From the NCBI RefSeq assembly GCF_014298075.1, contig NZ_CP060418.1, positions 1,984,001 through 2,048,000 on the forward strand: 64,000 nucleotides of DNA, read 5' to 3'. The notes beneath the pieces were generated by a model, which had not been told where the DNA came from, searched no databases, and worked only from the letters and a program-made list of their open reading frames with translations. A program made the position numbers and the translations under genes. This DNA is from Enterobacter sp. JUb54. Its GTDB lineage: Bacteria; Pseudomonadota; Gammaproteobacteria; Enterobacterales; Enterobacteriaceae. The stretch's first letter is position 1, and each line of letters begins with the position of its first letter. Positions 23,742 to 37,806 of the stretch are shown in pieces.

Positions 23742-24302
23742 ATGAAAAAGATGTTTATCGTGGCCGCGCTCATGGTTAGCGGCCTTCTGAGCGGCTGTAA
23801 TCAGCTCACGCAGTACTCGGTGAGCGAGCAGGAAATTAACCAGGCGCTGCAGAAACGTAACCACTTCGCCAAGGATATCGGCCTGCCCGGCGTGGCGGAT
23901 GCACACATTGAATTACACAATCTGACCAGCGCCATCGGCCGTGAAGAACCCAATAAAATCACCCTGAGCGGTATCGCCAATCTGGATCTGAACTCATTGT
24001 TTGGCAACCAGAAGGCCACCATCGACCTGAAACTGAAAGCGCTGCCGGTCTTTAATAAAGAGAAAGGGGCTATCTTCCTGCAGGAGATGGAAGTGGTTGA
24101 TGCCAAAGTATCGCCCGACAAGCTGCAGTCCGTGGTGCAGACGCTAATCCCCTATCTGAATCAATCTCTGCGCAGCTACTTTAACCAGCAACCCGCCTAC
24201 GTCCTGCGCGAAGATGCCAGCACCGGCGAGGCGCTGGCGAAAAAATACGCCAAAGGCATAGAAGTGAAGCCTGGGGAAATTATCATCCCGTTCACCAATT
24301 AA
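23742..24302 (+). CDS. yceB: Lipoprotein YceB (DUF1439)
   Basis: A 186-residue predicted lipoprotein. The signal peptide ends in a lipobox LLSGC with Cys19 as the lipidated residue. The mature part belongs to the YceB/DUF1439 family, a lipid-binding-like tubular fold; its function is unknown. The ATG at 23742 is chosen because TAAGGA lies upstream and the lipoprotein signal begins there. Confidence 0.92.
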   Translation: MKKMFIVAALMVSGLLSGCNQLTQYSVSEQEINQALQKRNHFAKDIGLPGVADAHIELHNLTSAIGREEPNKITLSGIANLDLNSLFGNQKATIDLKLKALPVFNKEKGAIFLQEMEVVDAKVSPDKLQSVVQTLIPYLNQSLRSYFNQQPAYVLREDASTGEALAKKYAKGIEVKPGEIIIPFTN

Positions 24303-24307
24303 CACTC

Positions 24308-24332
24308 CGGGCGCATTAGCGCCCGTTTTTTT
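24308..24332 (+). terminator. Terminator after yceB
   Basis: A 7-bp stem CGGGCGC/GCGCCCG with a short loop is followed by seven T, six bases beyond the yceB stop. Confidence 0.88.
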
Positions 24333-24348
24333 ACAGAAATTGATGCAA

Positions 24349-24364
24349 AGGGAAACGTTTACGC
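24349..24364. promoter_or_regulatory. PurR operator upstream of pyrC
   Basis: The core AAACGTTT and flanks match the PurR consensus (ACGCAAACGTTTNCGT) in most positions. E. coli pyrC is a known PurR target with an operator in the same place, so purine repression is likely kept. Confidence 0.75.
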
Positions 24365-24377
24365 TTATCCTTAGTGC

Positions 24378-24418
24378 CCGGCAAAAACAGCCCTGATGAC
24401 TGACCCTATTAGCCGGAG
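24378..24418 (+). promoter_or_regulatory. pyrC leader hairpin hiding the ribosome site
   Basis: CCGGC at 24378-24382 can pair with GCCGG at 24412-24416, which overlaps the pyrC Shine-Dalgarno (GGAG). In E. coli pyrimidine excess shifts transcription to a C start, so the longer RNA forms this hairpin and blocks translation. The run of C at the expected start (GTGCCCGG) fits the same start-site switching mechanism. Confidence 0.7.
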
Positions 24419-24424
24419 CTCTCC

Positions 24425-25471
24425 ATGACAGCACAACCCCAGGTATTGAAAATCCGCCGCCCTGACGACTGGCATATTCATCTGCGCGATGACGATATGC
24501 TGAAGACCGTCGTGCCTTACACCAGTGAGTTTTATGGCCGGGCGATCGTGATGCCGAATCTGGTACCGCCTGTCACCACCGTCGAGGCCGCCATCAGCTA
24601 TCGCCAGCGCATCCTTGATGCGGTACCGGCCGGGCACGATTTCACGCCGCTGATGACCTGTTATCTCACCGATACGCTCGATCCGGCAGAGCTGGAGCGC
24701 GGCTTCCACGCGGGCGTGTTCACCGCAGCCAAGCTTTACCCGGCCAATGCCACCACCAACTCCAGCCACGGCGTCACCAGCATCGATGCGATTATGCCGG
24801 TGCTTGAGCGCATGGAGAAACTGGGCATGCCGCTGCTGGTTCACGGTGAAGTGACCCACGCGGAGATCGATATCTTCGATCGCGAAGCGCGCTTTATCGA
24901 AACGGTGATGGAACCTCTGCGCCAGCGCTTACCGGGTCTTAAAGTGGTGTTTGAACACATCACCACCAAGGACGCCGCCGAGTACGTTCGGGATGGTAAT
25001 GACCTGCTGGCCGCCACCATTACCCCGCAGCACCTGATGTTCAACCGTAACCACATGCTGGTTGGCGGCGTGCGTCCGCATCTTTACTGCCTGCCCATTC
25101 TGAAACGTAATATTCACCAGCAGGCGCTGCGTGAACTGGTCGCCAGCGGCTTTACCCGCGCATTCCTCGGCACGGATTCGGCGCCACACGCCCGTCATCG
25201 TAAAGAAGCCAGCTGCGGCTGTGCCGGTTGCTTCAATGCCCCGACGGCTCTGGGCAGCTACGCGACGGTATTTGAAGAGATGAATGCCCTGCAGCACTTT
25301 GAGGCATTCTGTTCGCTGAATGGCCCGCGCTTCTACGGCCTGCCGGTCAATGAGACCTTCGTTGAACTGGTGCGCGAAGAGAGCACCGTCGTCGAGAGCA
25401 TCGCGCTTTCGGGCGATACGCTGGTGCCGTTCCTTGCCGGTGAAACCGTGCGCTGGACGATGAAAAAATAA
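24425..25471 (+). CDS. pyrC: Dihydroorotase
   Basis: Zinc amidohydrolase that cyclises carbamoyl-aspartate to dihydroorotate in pyrimidine synthesis. The 348-residue product has the HxH metal motif at residues 17-19 (DWHIHLRD), the [10 protein letters not shown] segment with the carboxylated lysine, metal histidines in LVHGEV and VFEHITTK, and the catalytic aspartate in GTDSAPH. Upstream lie a PurR operator and a regulatory hairpin. Confidence 0.97.
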   Translation: MTAQPQVLKIRRPDDWHIHLRDDDMLKTVVPYTSEFYGRAIVMPNLVPPVTTVEAAISYRQRILDAVPAGHDFTPLMTCYLTDTLDPAELERGFHAGVFTAAKLYPANATTNSSHGVTSIDAIMPVLERMEKLGMPLLVHGEVTHAEIDIFDREARFIETVMEPLRQRLPGLKVVFEHITTKDAAEYVRDGNDLLAATITPQHLMFNRNHMLVGGVRPHLYCLPILKRNIHQQALRELVASGFTRAFLGTDSAPHARHRKEASCGCAGCFNAPTALGSYATVFEEMNALQHFEAFCSLNGPRFYGLPVNETFVELVREESTVVESIALSGDTLVPFLAGETVRWTMKK

Positions 25472-25503
25472 AATGGTGCCCCCTGTTGTAAACGCCAAAT
25501 GCA

Positions 25504-25523
25504 TACTGTATAAATAAACAGTA
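25504..25523. promoter_or_regulatory. LexA (SOS) box of dinI
   Basis: TACTGTATAAATAAACAGTA is a near-perfect match to the LexA consensus TACTG(TA)5CAGTA, 19 bases before the dinI start. It supports DNA-damage induction. Confidence 0.93.
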
Positions 25524-25542
25524 TATTACACAGGGGGCAATC

Positions 25543-25794
25543 ATGCGTATTGAAGTGTCTATCGCCAAAACTACAGCCTTACCCAACGGCGCCTTAGAAG
25601 CGCTAAACAATGAACTCTCCCGACGCATTGAACAACAATTCCCGACTAACCCAAGCCAGGTCACCGTGCGCTTTGCCGCCAGCAACAATCTGTCTGTGAT
25701 TGGTGGCCTCAAAGAAGATAAAGACCGGATAAGCGAAATCCTGCAAGAGACCTGGGAAAGCGCCGATGACTGGTTTATCCATGACATATCCTGA
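25543..25794 (+). CDS. dinI: DNA-damage-inducible protein I
   Basis: Small acidic modulator of RecA filaments that stabilises them and tempers SOS co-protease activity. The 83-residue product shares the E. coli DinI C-terminal pattern (KEDKDRISEILQETWESADDWF), the acidic helix that mimics DNA. The LexA box lies directly upstream and an AGGGGGC ribosome site precedes the ATG. Confidence 0.95.
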   Translation: MRIEVSIAKTTALPNGALEALNNELSRRIEQQFPTNPSQVTVRFAASNNLSVIGGLKEDKDRISEILQETWESADDWFIHDIS

Positions 25795-25931
25795 TGCCCT
25801 TTCGGCAACCTGAAGCCGCATACGTGTTTCACGCGCGTGCTCAGCGTGAGTTAATCTCGTGCTCGTATCAAGGTTGTCTGAAGCGTGACAGGTACAGCAA
25901 ATAACATTTGCTCCCTCATTGTGCTTTTTTT

Positions 25932-25954
25932 GCCGGGTCGCCCCGGCTTTTTTT
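25932..25954 (+). terminator. Terminator downstream of dinI
   Basis: A 6-bp GC stem (25932-25937 with 25942-25947) is followed by seven T. The 137 bases between the dinI stop and this hairpin contain no credible reading frame and may be a long 3' untranslated region. Confidence 0.85.
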
Positions 25955-26045
25955 ATCCCGGTAAAATTCAGACTTTTCATTCCTCTCATGATTATTTCCT
26001 TTAAAAATAACCCTTCACGACACTATATTTGTGCAAAAAAGCGGC

Positions 26046-26147
26046 AAACAGAGGAGTGTTCGCTCTGTTTACGTTAATTTCTCGAGTTTATTCTTAACTC
26101 CTGATATAATTAACTTGCTTCAAAAAACATGCATTAAACCTCGAGAA
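26046..26147 (+). promoter_or_regulatory. bssS promoter region with inverted repeats
   Basis: A good -10 hexamer TATAAT lies at 26105-26110. It sits between the arms of a long inverted repeat (TTCTCGAGTTTA at 26079-26090 and TAAACCTCGAGAA at 26135-26147, one extra base). A separate perfect 8-bp inverted repeat (AAACAGAG/CTCTGTTT) spans 26046-26070. The arms could be operator sites or form a leader structure. Confidence 0.55.
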
Positions 26148-26181
26148 TTGTTGTCTTTTAACATGTGAATAAGGGGTTATG

Positions 26182-26436
26182 ATGGAAAAGAATAATGAAG
26201 TCATCCAGACCCATCCCCTCGTCGGATGGGACATCAGCACCGTTGATAGCTACGATGCCATGATGTTGCGCCTGCACTACCAAAACCCCACTCAAGAAAG
26301 CAGTCACGAAGCTGAAATTGGCCAGACGCTATGGCTCACCACGGAAGTCGCACGTCAATTTATCTCTATTCTGGAAGCAGGTATTGCCAAGATTGAATCA
26401 GGTGAATACCAGGCAAACGAGTACCGCAGGCATTAA
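26182..26436 (+). CDS. bssS: Biofilm regulator BssS
   Basis: An 84-residue cytosolic protein reported in E. coli to affect biofilm formation and indole/AI-2 signalling; the mechanism is unknown. The sequence MEKNNEVIQTHPLVGWDIST to the NEYRRH C-terminus matches E. coli BssS. Two ATG codons are adjacent (26179 and 26182); the second has the better distance from AAGGGG and matches the E. coli start. Confidence 0.93.
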   Translation: MEKNNEVIQTHPLVGWDISTVDSYDAMMLRLHYQNPTQESSHEAEIGQTLWLTTEVARQFISILEAGIAKIESGEYQANEYRRH

Positions 26437-26469
26437 AGATTATGCCGCACACAAAATACACTCACTAAA

Positions 26470-26499
26470 CAGGCACCCGTCGGGTGCCTGATTTATTTT
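26470..26499 (+). terminator. Terminator after bssS
   Basis: A perfect 9-bp stem CAGGCACCC/GGGTGCCTG with loop GTC is followed by a T-rich stretch. Confidence 0.87.
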
Positions 26500-26563
26500 C
26501 GCGCTTGTATAAGTGCAGACGGTTAATTACCCTGCTTATTAAAACAAAAAACCGGAACATATC

Positions 26564-27676
26564 ATGCAATACGACCTCATCATTATCGGTAGCGGCTCAA
26601 CGGGTGCTGCCGCTGGCTATTATGCCCGCCAGGCGGGACTTAACGTGCTGATGACCGACGCGCACCAGCCGCCGCACCAGGAAGGCAGCCATCACGGTAA
26701 TACGCGCCTTATCCGTCACGCCTATGGCGAAGGTGAAAGATATGTCCCGTTGGTCCTGCGCGCCCAGACATTGTGGGATGAGTTCGCCGCCAGCAGCGGC
26801 GAAGCGGTGTTCGAACGCACCGGGGTCATTAACCTGGGCCCGGCAGACTCGACGTTCCTCGCTAACGCCGCCCACAGCGCCCGCACCTTTCAGCTGGAAA
26901 CCGAGGAACTCGATGCCCAGGCGATCATGGCCCGCTGGCCTGAAATTCGCGTACCGCAAGATTACCGCGGCATCTTCGAACCCGCCTCCGGTGTGTTACG
27001 CAGCGAGCTGGCGATCAAAACCTGGATCCGCCTGGCGCGTGAAGCCGGCTGCGCACAGCTGTTCAACTGCCCGGTAACCGCCATCCATCACCATGCAGAT
27101 GGCGTATCCATCGAGACCGCTGACGGCACCTACCACGGTAAAAAGCTGCTGGTCAGCGCCGGGACCTGGGTGACTCGTCTGCTGCCCAACCTGCCGATCC
27201 AGCCGGTGCGTAAAATCTTTGCCTGGTTCCAGGCTGACGGGCGCTACAGCAGCAAAAACAACTTCCCGGCCTTTACCGGCGAGCTGCCGAACGGCGATCA
27301 GTTCTATGGTTTCCCGGCGGAAGATAATGAACTGAAGATTGGCAAGCACAACGGCGGCCAGCCGATCTCCGCGCCGGAAGAGCGTACGCCGTTTGGCGCC
27401 GTGGCTACCGATGGCTCTGAATCGTTTAATTTCCTGCGAAATGTCCTGCCCGGCATTGGCGGCTGCCTGCACGGCGCTTCCTGCACGTACGACAATACGG
27501 TAGATGAAGATTTTATTATTGATACCCTGCCCGGCCACCCGGATACCCTGCTGATTAGCGGGCTAAGCGGCCACGGTTTCAAATTTGCGCCGGTATTGGG
27601 TGAGATTGCCACCCAGTTTGCCCGTGGAGAGACGCCGGCCTTTGATCTGACGCCCTTCTCACTGTCACGCTTTTAG
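26564..27676 (+). CDS. solA: N-methyl-L-tryptophan oxidase
   Basis: FAD enzyme of the monomeric sarcosine oxidase family that demethylates N-methyl-tryptophan and releases H2O2 and formaldehyde. The 370-residue product starts with the dinucleotide motif [12 protein letters not shown]. The cysteine in [13 protein letters not shown] is the expected covalent FAD attachment site (Cys308 in E. coli). Its natural role is unclear. Confidence 0.93.
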   Translation: MQYDLIIIGSGSTGAAAGYYARQAGLNVLMTDAHQPPHQEGSHHGNTRLIRHAYGEGERYVPLVLRAQTLWDEFAASSGEAVFERTGVINLGPADSTFLANAAHSARTFQLETEELDAQAIMARWPEIRVPQDYRGIFEPASGVLRSELAIKTWIRLAREAGCAQLFNCPVTAIHHHADGVSIETADGTYHGKKLLVSAGTWVTRLLPNLPIQPVRKIFAWFQADGRYSSKNNFPAFTGELPNGDQFYGFPAEDNELKIGKHNGGQPISAPEERTPFGAVATDGSESFNFLRNVLPGIGGCLHGASCTYDNTVDEDFIIDTLPGHPDTLLISGLSGHGFKFAPVLGEIATQFARGETPAFDLTPFSLSRF

Positions 27677-27727
27677 TCAGACTGCAGGCTTTTCAGGCCG
27701 TGTAGACGCGGCCTGGACATCACAGAT

Positions 27728-27752
27728 AAAAAAACGGCCTCAACAGAGGCCA
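27728..27752 (-). terminator. Terminator of trhO, beyond yceO
   Basis: GGCCTC-AACA-GAGGCC (27737-27752) is followed on the minus strand by a T run (complement of 27729-27735). The trhO stop is at 27871, so the trhO transcript would run antisense through all of yceO before ending here. Confidence 0.75.
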
Positions 27753-27771
27753 TGGAATACCGAGAGAGATT

Positions 27772-27885
27772 ATGCGTCGCCTGTATGAATTACTGGTCAA
27801 CAACGTCCGCGAGCACTTTATGATTTACCTCGCGCTGTGGCTTCTGCTGGCGATCATCGATCTCATCTGGTTATGGTTTTTCTGA
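27772..27885 (+). CDS. yceO: Small membrane protein YceO
   Basis: A 37-residue peptide from the ATG at 27772 with ribosome site GAGAGA. It has a short charged N-terminus ([15 protein letters not shown]) and one hydrophobic helix ([20 protein letters not shown]). It aligns with E. coli YceO ([24 protein letters not shown] as recalled), in the same place next to solA. Its 3' end overlaps the 3' end of trhO by 15 bases, tail to tail. The function is unknown. Confidence 0.8.
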   Translation: MRRLYELLVNNVREHFMIYLALWLLLAIIDLIWLWFF

Positions 27886-28935
27886 CAGGTCAGGGTCTGG
27901 GATCCCCAGTTTGGTATTCAGACGACCGCGTGATTTATTGAAAATCTTGTTGCCATTTTCCCGCCCGGCACGCAGCTGACGCTGCTCTTCTTCCGGGAGC
28001 TTATGCTCTTCCATGCACGCCTCGCTACAGCAGCCGGCAAATTTTTCGGCGCAGCTCGGGCACTGGATAAACAGCAGATGGCAGCCGTCGTTCAGGCAGT
28101 TAGTATGGCTGTCGCACGGCGTGCCGCACTGGTGGCAGTGCGCAATCACATCATCGGAAATGCGCTCACCCATACGTTCGTCAAATACAAAGTTTTTGCC
28201 AATAAAACGGACCGGCAACCCCTGCTCGCGGGCACGGCGTGCATATTCAATGATCCCGCCTTCGATATGCCAGACTTTGCTGAAGCCGTTATGCTTCATC
28301 CAGGCACTGGCTTTTTCGCAGCGAATCCCGCCGGTGCAGTACATCACAATCTTTTTATCTTTATGGTCCTGCATCATCTCAACCGCTTTTGGCAGCTGAT
28401 CGCGGAAGGTGTCCGTCGGAATTTCAAGCGCCTGCTCAAAATGACCGACTTCATACTCGTAGTGGTTCCGCATATCGATAAAGACCGCGTCAGGATCGTC
28501 CAGCATCGCATTCACTTCTGCGGCCTTCAGATAATCGCCCACGTCTGAGGCATCGAACGTCGGATCGTCGATACCATCCGCCACGATGCGATCACGGACC
28601 TTCAGCCGCAGTACCCAGAAGGATTTACCGTCGTCGTCCAGGGCAATGTTCATCCGCAGGCCATCCAGCGCCGGGTCGAAGGCGTAGAGAAACTCACGCA
28701 GGGCATTCACCTGGCTTTCCGGCACGCTAATTTGGGCGTTGATCCCTTCATGGGCCAGATAGATGCGGCCAAAGACGTTTAATCGGGTGAGGGCAATCCA
28801 CAGTGCATCGCGCGTCGCTTTCGGATCTACGATGGTGAAATATTTATAAAACGAGATCGTCGTACGCGGTTCGCTCTCGGCTAACATCTGCGCTTTTAAC
28901 GTCTCATTTGAAATGCGGTTGTGTAACACTGGCAT
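27871..28935 (-). CDS. trhO: tRNA uridine(34) hydroxylase TrhO (YceA)
   Basis: Oxygen-dependent hydroxylase that makes 5-hydroxyuridine at the tRNA wobble position. The 354-residue product has an N-terminal acylphosphatase-like domain, a central rhodanese domain with the active cysteine in [11 protein letters not shown], and a C-terminal cysteine-rich zinc-type part ([26 protein letters not shown]). The ATG at 28935 ([10 protein letters not shown]) with an upstream AGG is preferred over in-frame starts 6 and 19 codons earlier. Confidence 0.95.
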   Translation of the reverse strand: MPVLHNRISNETLKAQMLAESEPRTTISFYKYFTIVDPKATRDALWIALTRLNVFGRIYLAHEGINAQISVPESQVNALREFLYAFDPALDGLRMNIALDDDGKSFWVLRLKVRDRIVADGIDDPTFDASDVGDYLKAAEVNAMLDDPDAVFIDMRNHYEYEVGHFEQALEIPTDTFRDQLPKAVEMMQDHKDKKIVMYCTGGIRCEKASAWMKHNGFSKVWHIEGGIIEYARRAREQGLPVRFIGKNFVFDERMGERISDDVIAHCHQCGTPCDSHTNCLNDGCHLLFIQCPSCAEKFAGCCSEACMEEHKLPEEEQRQLRAGRENGNKIFNKSRGRLNTKLGIPDPDLSEKP

Positions 28936-29145
28936 GGTGTACCTGCTCGGCATAGGAAATGAGTAAAATAAACGGCCGGCATCATATAGCAAACAACCAA
29001 AATTTACATCCCCTCATTTTGCGCTACATTTCCCTCACGCCCCTGGGTTGCCGTTTAACAATAAATGCCACCTGGGACAGTCGTTTTGGCTGATGCACTA
29101 AATAATGCGATAATAGAACGAGTTGCTTACTTGAACAGGTATGAG

Positions 29146-30066
29146 ATGACCCATTTACCTAAATTCTCTGTGGCGTTGCTGCATCCGCGTTACTGGCCAC
29201 TGTGGTCAGGTATTGGTCTGCTGTGGTTGGTTGTCCAACTGCCCTATCCGCTGATTTACCGCCTTGGCACCGCTATTGGCCGCATGGCACTGCGCTTTAT
29301 GAAACGTCGCGCTAAAATCGCCTACCGCAACCTGGAATTGTGCTTCCCGGACAAAACGCAAGAAGAGCGTCACCAGATGGTGGTGCAAAACTTTGAATCC
29401 GTCGGCATGGGATTAATGGAAACCGGGATGGCCTGGTTCTGGCCGGCCCACCGTATCGCCCGCTGGACCGACTCTATCGGGGTCGAGCATATCAGAGCGG
29501 TACAGGCCCAGCATCGCGGAATTCTGCTGATCGGCATCCACTTTCTGACCCTGGAAATGGGGGCCCGAATGTTTGGCATGAATGAACCCGGCATCGGCGT
29601 CTACCGGCCGAATGACAACCCGGTCATCGACTGGCTACAAACCTGGGGACGCCTGCGTTCCAACAAAGACATGATCGACCGTAAAGATCTGAAGGGCATG
29701 ATCCGTGCGCTGAAGAAAGGTGACGTCATCTGGTATGCCCCCGATCACGACTACGGCCCTACCGCCAGCGTCTTTGTACCGTTTTTCGCCGTCGACCAGG
29801 CCGCCACCACCTCCGGGACCTGGATGCTGGCGAAAATGTCGAAAGCCTGCATCGTGCCTTTCGTTCCGCGCCGCAAGCCCAATGGCCAGGGTTATGAACT
29901 GATTATCCTGCCGCCGGAATGCGACCCACCGTTGGATGACGCTGAAACCACCGCGGCGTGGATGAACCATATCGTCGAAAAGTGCATTCTGATGGCGCCG
30001 GAGCAGTATATGTGGCTGCATCGCCGCTTTAAAACTCGTCCGCCTGGTATGCCTTCACGCTACTAA
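29146..30066 (+). CDS. lpxL: Kdo2-lipid IVA lauroyltransferase
   Basis: Adds laurate to Kdo2-lipid IVA in lipid A synthesis at the inner membrane. The 306-residue protein has an N-terminal membrane anchor (about residues 15-40) and the catalytic HX4E motif in [10 protein letters not shown]. The ATG at 29146 ([17 protein letters not shown]) is chosen over an open 27-codon extension because it has an AGG ribosome site and matches E. coli LpxL. Confidence 0.95.
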   Translation: MTHLPKFSVALLHPRYWPLWSGIGLLWLVVQLPYPLIYRLGTAIGRMALRFMKRRAKIAYRNLELCFPDKTQEERHQMVVQNFESVGMGLMETGMAWFWPAHRIARWTDSIGVEHIRAVQAQHRGILLIGIHFLTLEMGARMFGMNEPGIGVYRPNDNPVIDWLQTWGRLRSNKDMIDRKDLKGMIRALKKGDVIWYAPDHDYGPTASVFVPFFAVDQAATTSGTWMLAKMSKACIVPFVPRRKPNGQGYELIILPPECDPPLDDAETTAAWMNHIVEKCILMAPEQYMWLHRRFKTRPPGMPSRY

Positions 30067-30222
30067 GTTGCCCTCCCTCCGGTGGCATCAGCCTGCCGGA
30101 GGAGCCCCCCTTTCCCCCGCTTTTAATCACTCGCCTTTATTGCGATGATCATTTCTCAGGCGCATAATTAGCAGGCTCATATTTCCACTTTTCTGACCTG
30201 CCTCGCAGGCCACCGGAAGCCT

Positions 30223-31473
30223 ATGTTGTCTGCAGATACCCCGATTAACTGGAAGCGAAATCTCACTGTTACCTGGTTTGGCTGTTTCTTGACTGGCGCC
30301 GCCTTCAGCCTGGTCATGCCCTTTCTCCCGCTCTATGTCGAGCAGCTCGGCGTCACCGGCCACAGTGCCCTGAATATGTGGTCAGGGTTAGTGTTCAGCA
30401 TTACGTTCTTATTCTCAGCCGTCGCGTCCCCCTTCTGGGGCGGACTGGCCGACCGCAAAGGACGTAAAATCATGCTGCTGCGATCGGCCCTGGGGATGGC
30501 TATCGTCATGATGTTGATGGGGCTGGCGCAAAATATCTGGCAGTTTATGGTGCTGCGGGCCTTGCTGGGGCTGCTGGGCGGGTTTATTCCGAATGCCAAT
30601 GCGCTTATTGCCACCCAAATTCCCCGTCAGAAGAGCGGCTGGGCGCTGGGCACGCTTTCAACTGGTGCAGTCAGTGGCGCCCTGCTCGGCCCACTGGCGG
30701 GCGGATTTCTCGCTGACCATTGGGGCCTGCGCATGGTCTTTTTCCTCACCGCCAGCGTGTTACTCATCTGCTTTATCCTGACGCTGCTGCTCATCCGTGA
30801 ACAGTTTGTACCGGTGGCAAAAAAAGAGATGCTCAACGCCCGAGCGGTGTTCTCCTCCCTGAAGAGCCCAAAGCTGGTCCTCAGCCTGTTCGTGACCACC
30901 ATGATTATTCAGGTAGCCACCGGGTCAATTGCCCCGATTCTGACGCTCTACGTGCGTGACCTGGCGGGAGATGTTGGCAATATTGCCTTTATCAGCGGCA
31001 TGATCGCCTCCGTGCCCGGCGTTGCGGCACTGATCAGCGCGCCCAGGCTCGGCAAGCTCGGCGATCGTATCGGTCCGGAAAAAATCCTCATCGTTGCTTT
31101 ACTGGTCTCTGTACTGCTGCTGATCCCGATGTCGTTCGTCCAGACGCCGCTACAGCTCGGGATATTGCGCTTCCTGCTGGGTGCCGCCGACGGTGCGCTG
31201 CTGCCTGCGGTGCAGACGCTGCTGGTCTACAACTCCACCAGCCAGATCGCCGGGCGGATCTTCAGTTATAACCAGTCGTTCCGCGATATTGGCAACGTCA
31301 CCGGCCCGTTGATCGGCGCCTCGGTCTCCGCCAGCTACGGTTTCCGCTCGGTATTCCTGGTGACGGCCGCCGTGGTGCTGTTCAATGCTCTTTATTCCAC
31401 CTTCAGCTTGCGACGTCCCAACCGCGATAACTCGGCGCCACGTACCGATACCCGCGACAGTTCGGTAAATTAA
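30223..31473 (+). CDS. mdtG: MFS multidrug transporter MdtG
   Basis: A 416-residue, 12-helix drug:H+ antiporter-type facilitator, linked in E. coli to fosfomycin and deoxycholate tolerance. [21 protein letters not shown] matches E. coli apart from a shorter start; the A motif reads [14 protein letters not shown]. The C-terminal tail ([19 protein letters not shown]) is longer than in E. coli. Confidence 0.94.
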   Translation: MLSADTPINWKRNLTVTWFGCFLTGAAFSLVMPFLPLYVEQLGVTGHSALNMWSGLVFSITFLFSAVASPFWGGLADRKGRKIMLLRSALGMAIVMMLMGLAQNIWQFMVLRALLGLLGGFIPNANALIATQIPRQKSGWALGTLSTGAVSGALLGPLAGGFLADHWGLRMVFFLTASVLLICFILTLLLIREQFVPVAKKEMLNARAVFSSLKSPKLVLSLFVTTMIIQVATGSIAPILTLYVRDLAGDVGNIAFISGMIASVPGVAALISAPRLGKLGDRIGPEKILIVALLVSVLLLIPMSFVQTPLQLGILRFLLGAADGALLPAVQTLLVYNSTSQIAGRIFSYNQSFRDIGNVTGPLIGASVSASYGFRSVFLVTAAVVLFNALYSTFSLRRPNRDNSAPRTDTRDSSVN

Positions 31474-31564
31474 GTTCAACATGGGGCCATCCCCTTGACG
31501 CATTGCTGACTGCCTTCTATAGATTGAATCGTGTCCATTTTTCATTCTTCTTAGGGGGTTAGCC

Positions 31565-31951
31565 ATGCCAAAGGATTCGATTTTCTACGCCACGCTCGAA
31601 GAAGCTATCGATGCGGCCCGTGAAGAGTTCCTTGTCAATAATCCGGATAGCGACGAGGAGAGTGCCAACGTTGAGCAGTTGAATATTCAGAAGTACGTTT
31701 TGCAGGATGGCGATATCGCCTGGCAGGCTGAATTTTTTGCCGACGAAGATGAAGAAGGTGAATGCCTGCCCATGTTAAGCGGCGAGGCGGCGCAGAGCGT
31801 GTTTGACGGTGATTATGACGAGATAGAACTGCGTCAGGAGTGGCTGGAAGAGAATACACTGCATGAATGGGACGAAGGCGAATTCCAGCTGGAACCCTCT
31901 CTGGACACCGAAGAGGGTCAGACTGCCGCCGACGAATGGGACGAGCGCTGA
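31565..31951 (+). CDS. msyB: Acidic protein MsyB
   Basis: A 128-residue, very acidic protein, first found in E. coli as a multicopy suppressor of secY/secA defects. Acidic clusters such as DSDEESANVEQ, ADEDEEGECLP and DGDYDEIE dominate, and the C-terminus ADEWDER is shared with E. coli. A strong ribosome site (TAGGGGG) precedes the ATG. Its 3' end abuts yceK tail to tail. Confidence 0.93.
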   Translation: MPKDSIFYATLEEAIDAAREEFLVNNPDSDEESANVEQLNIQKYVLQDGDIAWQAEFFADEDEEGECLPMLSGEAAQSVFDGDYDEIELRQEWLEENTLHEWDEGEFQLEPSLDTEEGQTAADEWDER

Positions 31952-32179
31952 TCAGTTATACGGGCCGTGACTGGCATCCAGTGGCAGCAGCAGCGTATCG
32001 AAGACCAGCGAAAACGGCAGGTCGAGAATGGTGATATAGCGCCATGATGAATCACGGACGTCCCATTGCACGCCGGGGTAATACTGATTTCCGTGCCCCT
32101 GTCCTGGCACCGTACGGCTAATAATGCTGCCGCAACCGCTAAGCAGCAGCGTCATGGCGACAATCAGTAACACTCTCAT
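31952..32179 (-). CDS. yceK: Lipoprotein YceK (DUF1375)
   Basis: A 75-residue predicted lipoprotein. The signal MRVLLIVAMTLLLSGC ends in a lipobox with Cys16, followed by GSIISRTVPGQGHGNQYYPG, nearly identical to E. coli YceK. The ATG at 32179 has GAGGG upstream; the longer frame starts with TTG and is less likely. Function unknown. Confidence 0.92.
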   Translation of the reverse strand: MRVLLIVAMTLLLSGCGSIISRTVPGQGHGNQYYPGVQWDVRDSSWRYITILDLPFSLVFDTLLLPLDASHGPYN

Positions 32180-32199
32180 CTCTACCCTCAATTCTCAGA

Positions 32200-32232
32200 T
32201 AAAAAAATACCGGCACTATTGCCGGTATTTTT
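32200..32232. terminator. Bidirectional terminator between yceK and opgH
   Basis: An 8-bp stem ATACCGGC/GCCGGTAT (32207-32214 with 32221-32228) has A-run and T-run flanks, so it can stop transcripts on either strand. It lies 15 bases beyond the opgH stop. Confidence 0.85.
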
Positions 32233-32246
32233 CCTTAACAAACGGC

Positions 32247-36369
<4,123 letters not shown>

Positions 36370-36572
36370 TTAATGGTAATTCAGGCAATCCGACAACATA
36401 ATCCCTGCTTTGTTCATCTCAGCGGTGCAGGTAACAGACTGTTAACTCCACTTTTGTACTTTGCGTACTTATCCTGGAGACAGATACCCTGAGTTGATGT
36501 AGGGTTGCTGGGAATTTAAACGTTATCACCTTGAGTGATAAGACGAATTGTCTGAGAATGTAGTGATATTGT

Positions 36573-37733
36573 ATGAATAACGCGCCAGCACAACGTGAAT
36601 ACTTCTTCGATAGCATCCGCGCATGGCTCATGCTGCTGGGGATCCCTTTTCATATATCGCTGATTTACTCCAGCCACAGCTGGCATGTGAATAGCGTCGA
36701 GCCGTCCTGGTGGCTGACGTTGTTCAACGACTTTATCCATGCGTTCCGCATGCAGGTCTTCTTTGTTATTTCCGGCTATTTCTCCTACATGCTGTTCCTG
36801 CGCTATCCGCTCAAAAAATGGTGGAAAGTGCGCGTGGAACGCGTCGGTATCCCGATGCTCACGGCGATTCCGCTGCTGACGCTCCCGCAGTTCATCATGT
36901 TGCAGTACGTGAACGGCAAGGCCGACAACTGGCATACGCTTTCGGGCTATGACAAGTTTAATACCCTGGCGTGGGAATTGATCTCGCACCTGTGGTTTTT
37001 GCTGGTGCTGGTGGTCCTGACAACCCTTGGGGTAGTGCTGTTTAAATGGCTGACTGGCCGTCGTTCCGGGGATGGTCACACTTTTGGTGACACTGTCACA
37101 TTAGGCCAGCTGTCGATGATTTTCCTCGCGCTCGGCGTGCTTTACGCCCTGATCCGCCGCACCCTGCTGGTGGTTTACGCGCCGGTGCTGAGCAATGGCC
37201 TGTTTAACTTTATCGTTATGCAGACCCTGTTTTATCTGCCGTTCTTTATTCTTGGCGCCCAGGTGTTTATCAATACGCGCTTAAAAGCGATGTTCACCAC
37301 CCCATCGCCGTGGTGCTTCGCGGGTGCTCTGCTGGGCTTTATTGCCTATCGCCTGAATCAGCAGTATGGCTCCGGTGACGGCTGGATGTACGAAGTCGAA
37401 TATGTCATCACCATGGTGCTGGGACTGTGGATGGTCAACGTGGTGTTTTCGCTTGGCCACCGCCTGCTGAACTTTCAGTCGGCACGCGTGACCTATTTTG
37501 TGAATGCCTCACTGTTCATTTATCTGGTGCACCATCCGCTGACCCTGCTCTACGGCGCCTGGATTGCCCCGGCGATAAAATCGAACGCGCTCGGCTTTGT
37601 GACTGGCTTAATCTTTGTGGTGGGTATTGCCGTGGTGCTGTATGAAATTCACCTGCGCATCCCCCTGCTACGCTTTCTCTTCTCGGGGAAGTTCCAGACC
37701 AAACCCGCTAAACCGCAGGTTTCTGCCAGCTAA
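36573..37733 (+). CDS. opgC: Glucans biosynthesis protein C (acyltransferase 3)
   Basis: Inner-membrane protein needed for succinyl modification of osmoregulated periplasmic glucans. The 386-residue product has about 10 membrane segments and acyltransferase-3 features: [17 protein letters not shown] near the start and HLWFLLVL in the middle. It is divergent from opgGH across a 269-base intergenic region that probably holds both promoters. Confidence 0.94.
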   Translation: MNNAPAQREYFFDSIRAWLMLLGIPFHISLIYSSHSWHVNSVEPSWWLTLFNDFIHAFRMQVFFVISGYFSYMLFLRYPLKKWWKVRVERVGIPMLTAIPLLTLPQFIMLQYVNGKADNWHTLSGYDKFNTLAWELISHLWFLLVLVVLTTLGVVLFKWLTGRRSGDGHTFGDTVTLGQLSMIFLALGVLYALIRRTLLVVYAPVLSNGLFNFIVMQTLFYLPFFILGAQVFINTRLKAMFTTPSPWCFAGALLGFIAYRLNQQYGSGDGWMYEVEYVITMVLGLWMVNVVFSLGHRLLNFQSARVTYFVNASLFIYLVHHPLTLLYGAWIAPAIKSNALGFVTGLIFVVGIAVVLYEIHLRIPLLRFLFSGKFQTKPAKPQVSAS

Positions 37734-37747
37734 CTCAATGCGCATGC

Positions 37748-37787
37748 CCGCTCGTTCACCTGCTTATATCTGGCAGTGAACGAGCGG
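37748..37787. terminator. Hairpin between convergent opgC and ymdB
   Basis: A perfect 12-bp stem CCGCTCGTTCAC/GTGAACGAGCGG with a 16-base loop lies between the 3' ends of opgC and ymdB. There is no T run, so it may act as an RNA-stabilising end or weak terminator in both directions. Confidence 0.6.
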
Positions 37788-37806
37788 CACTCCCCTTTCG
37801 CCGTGA

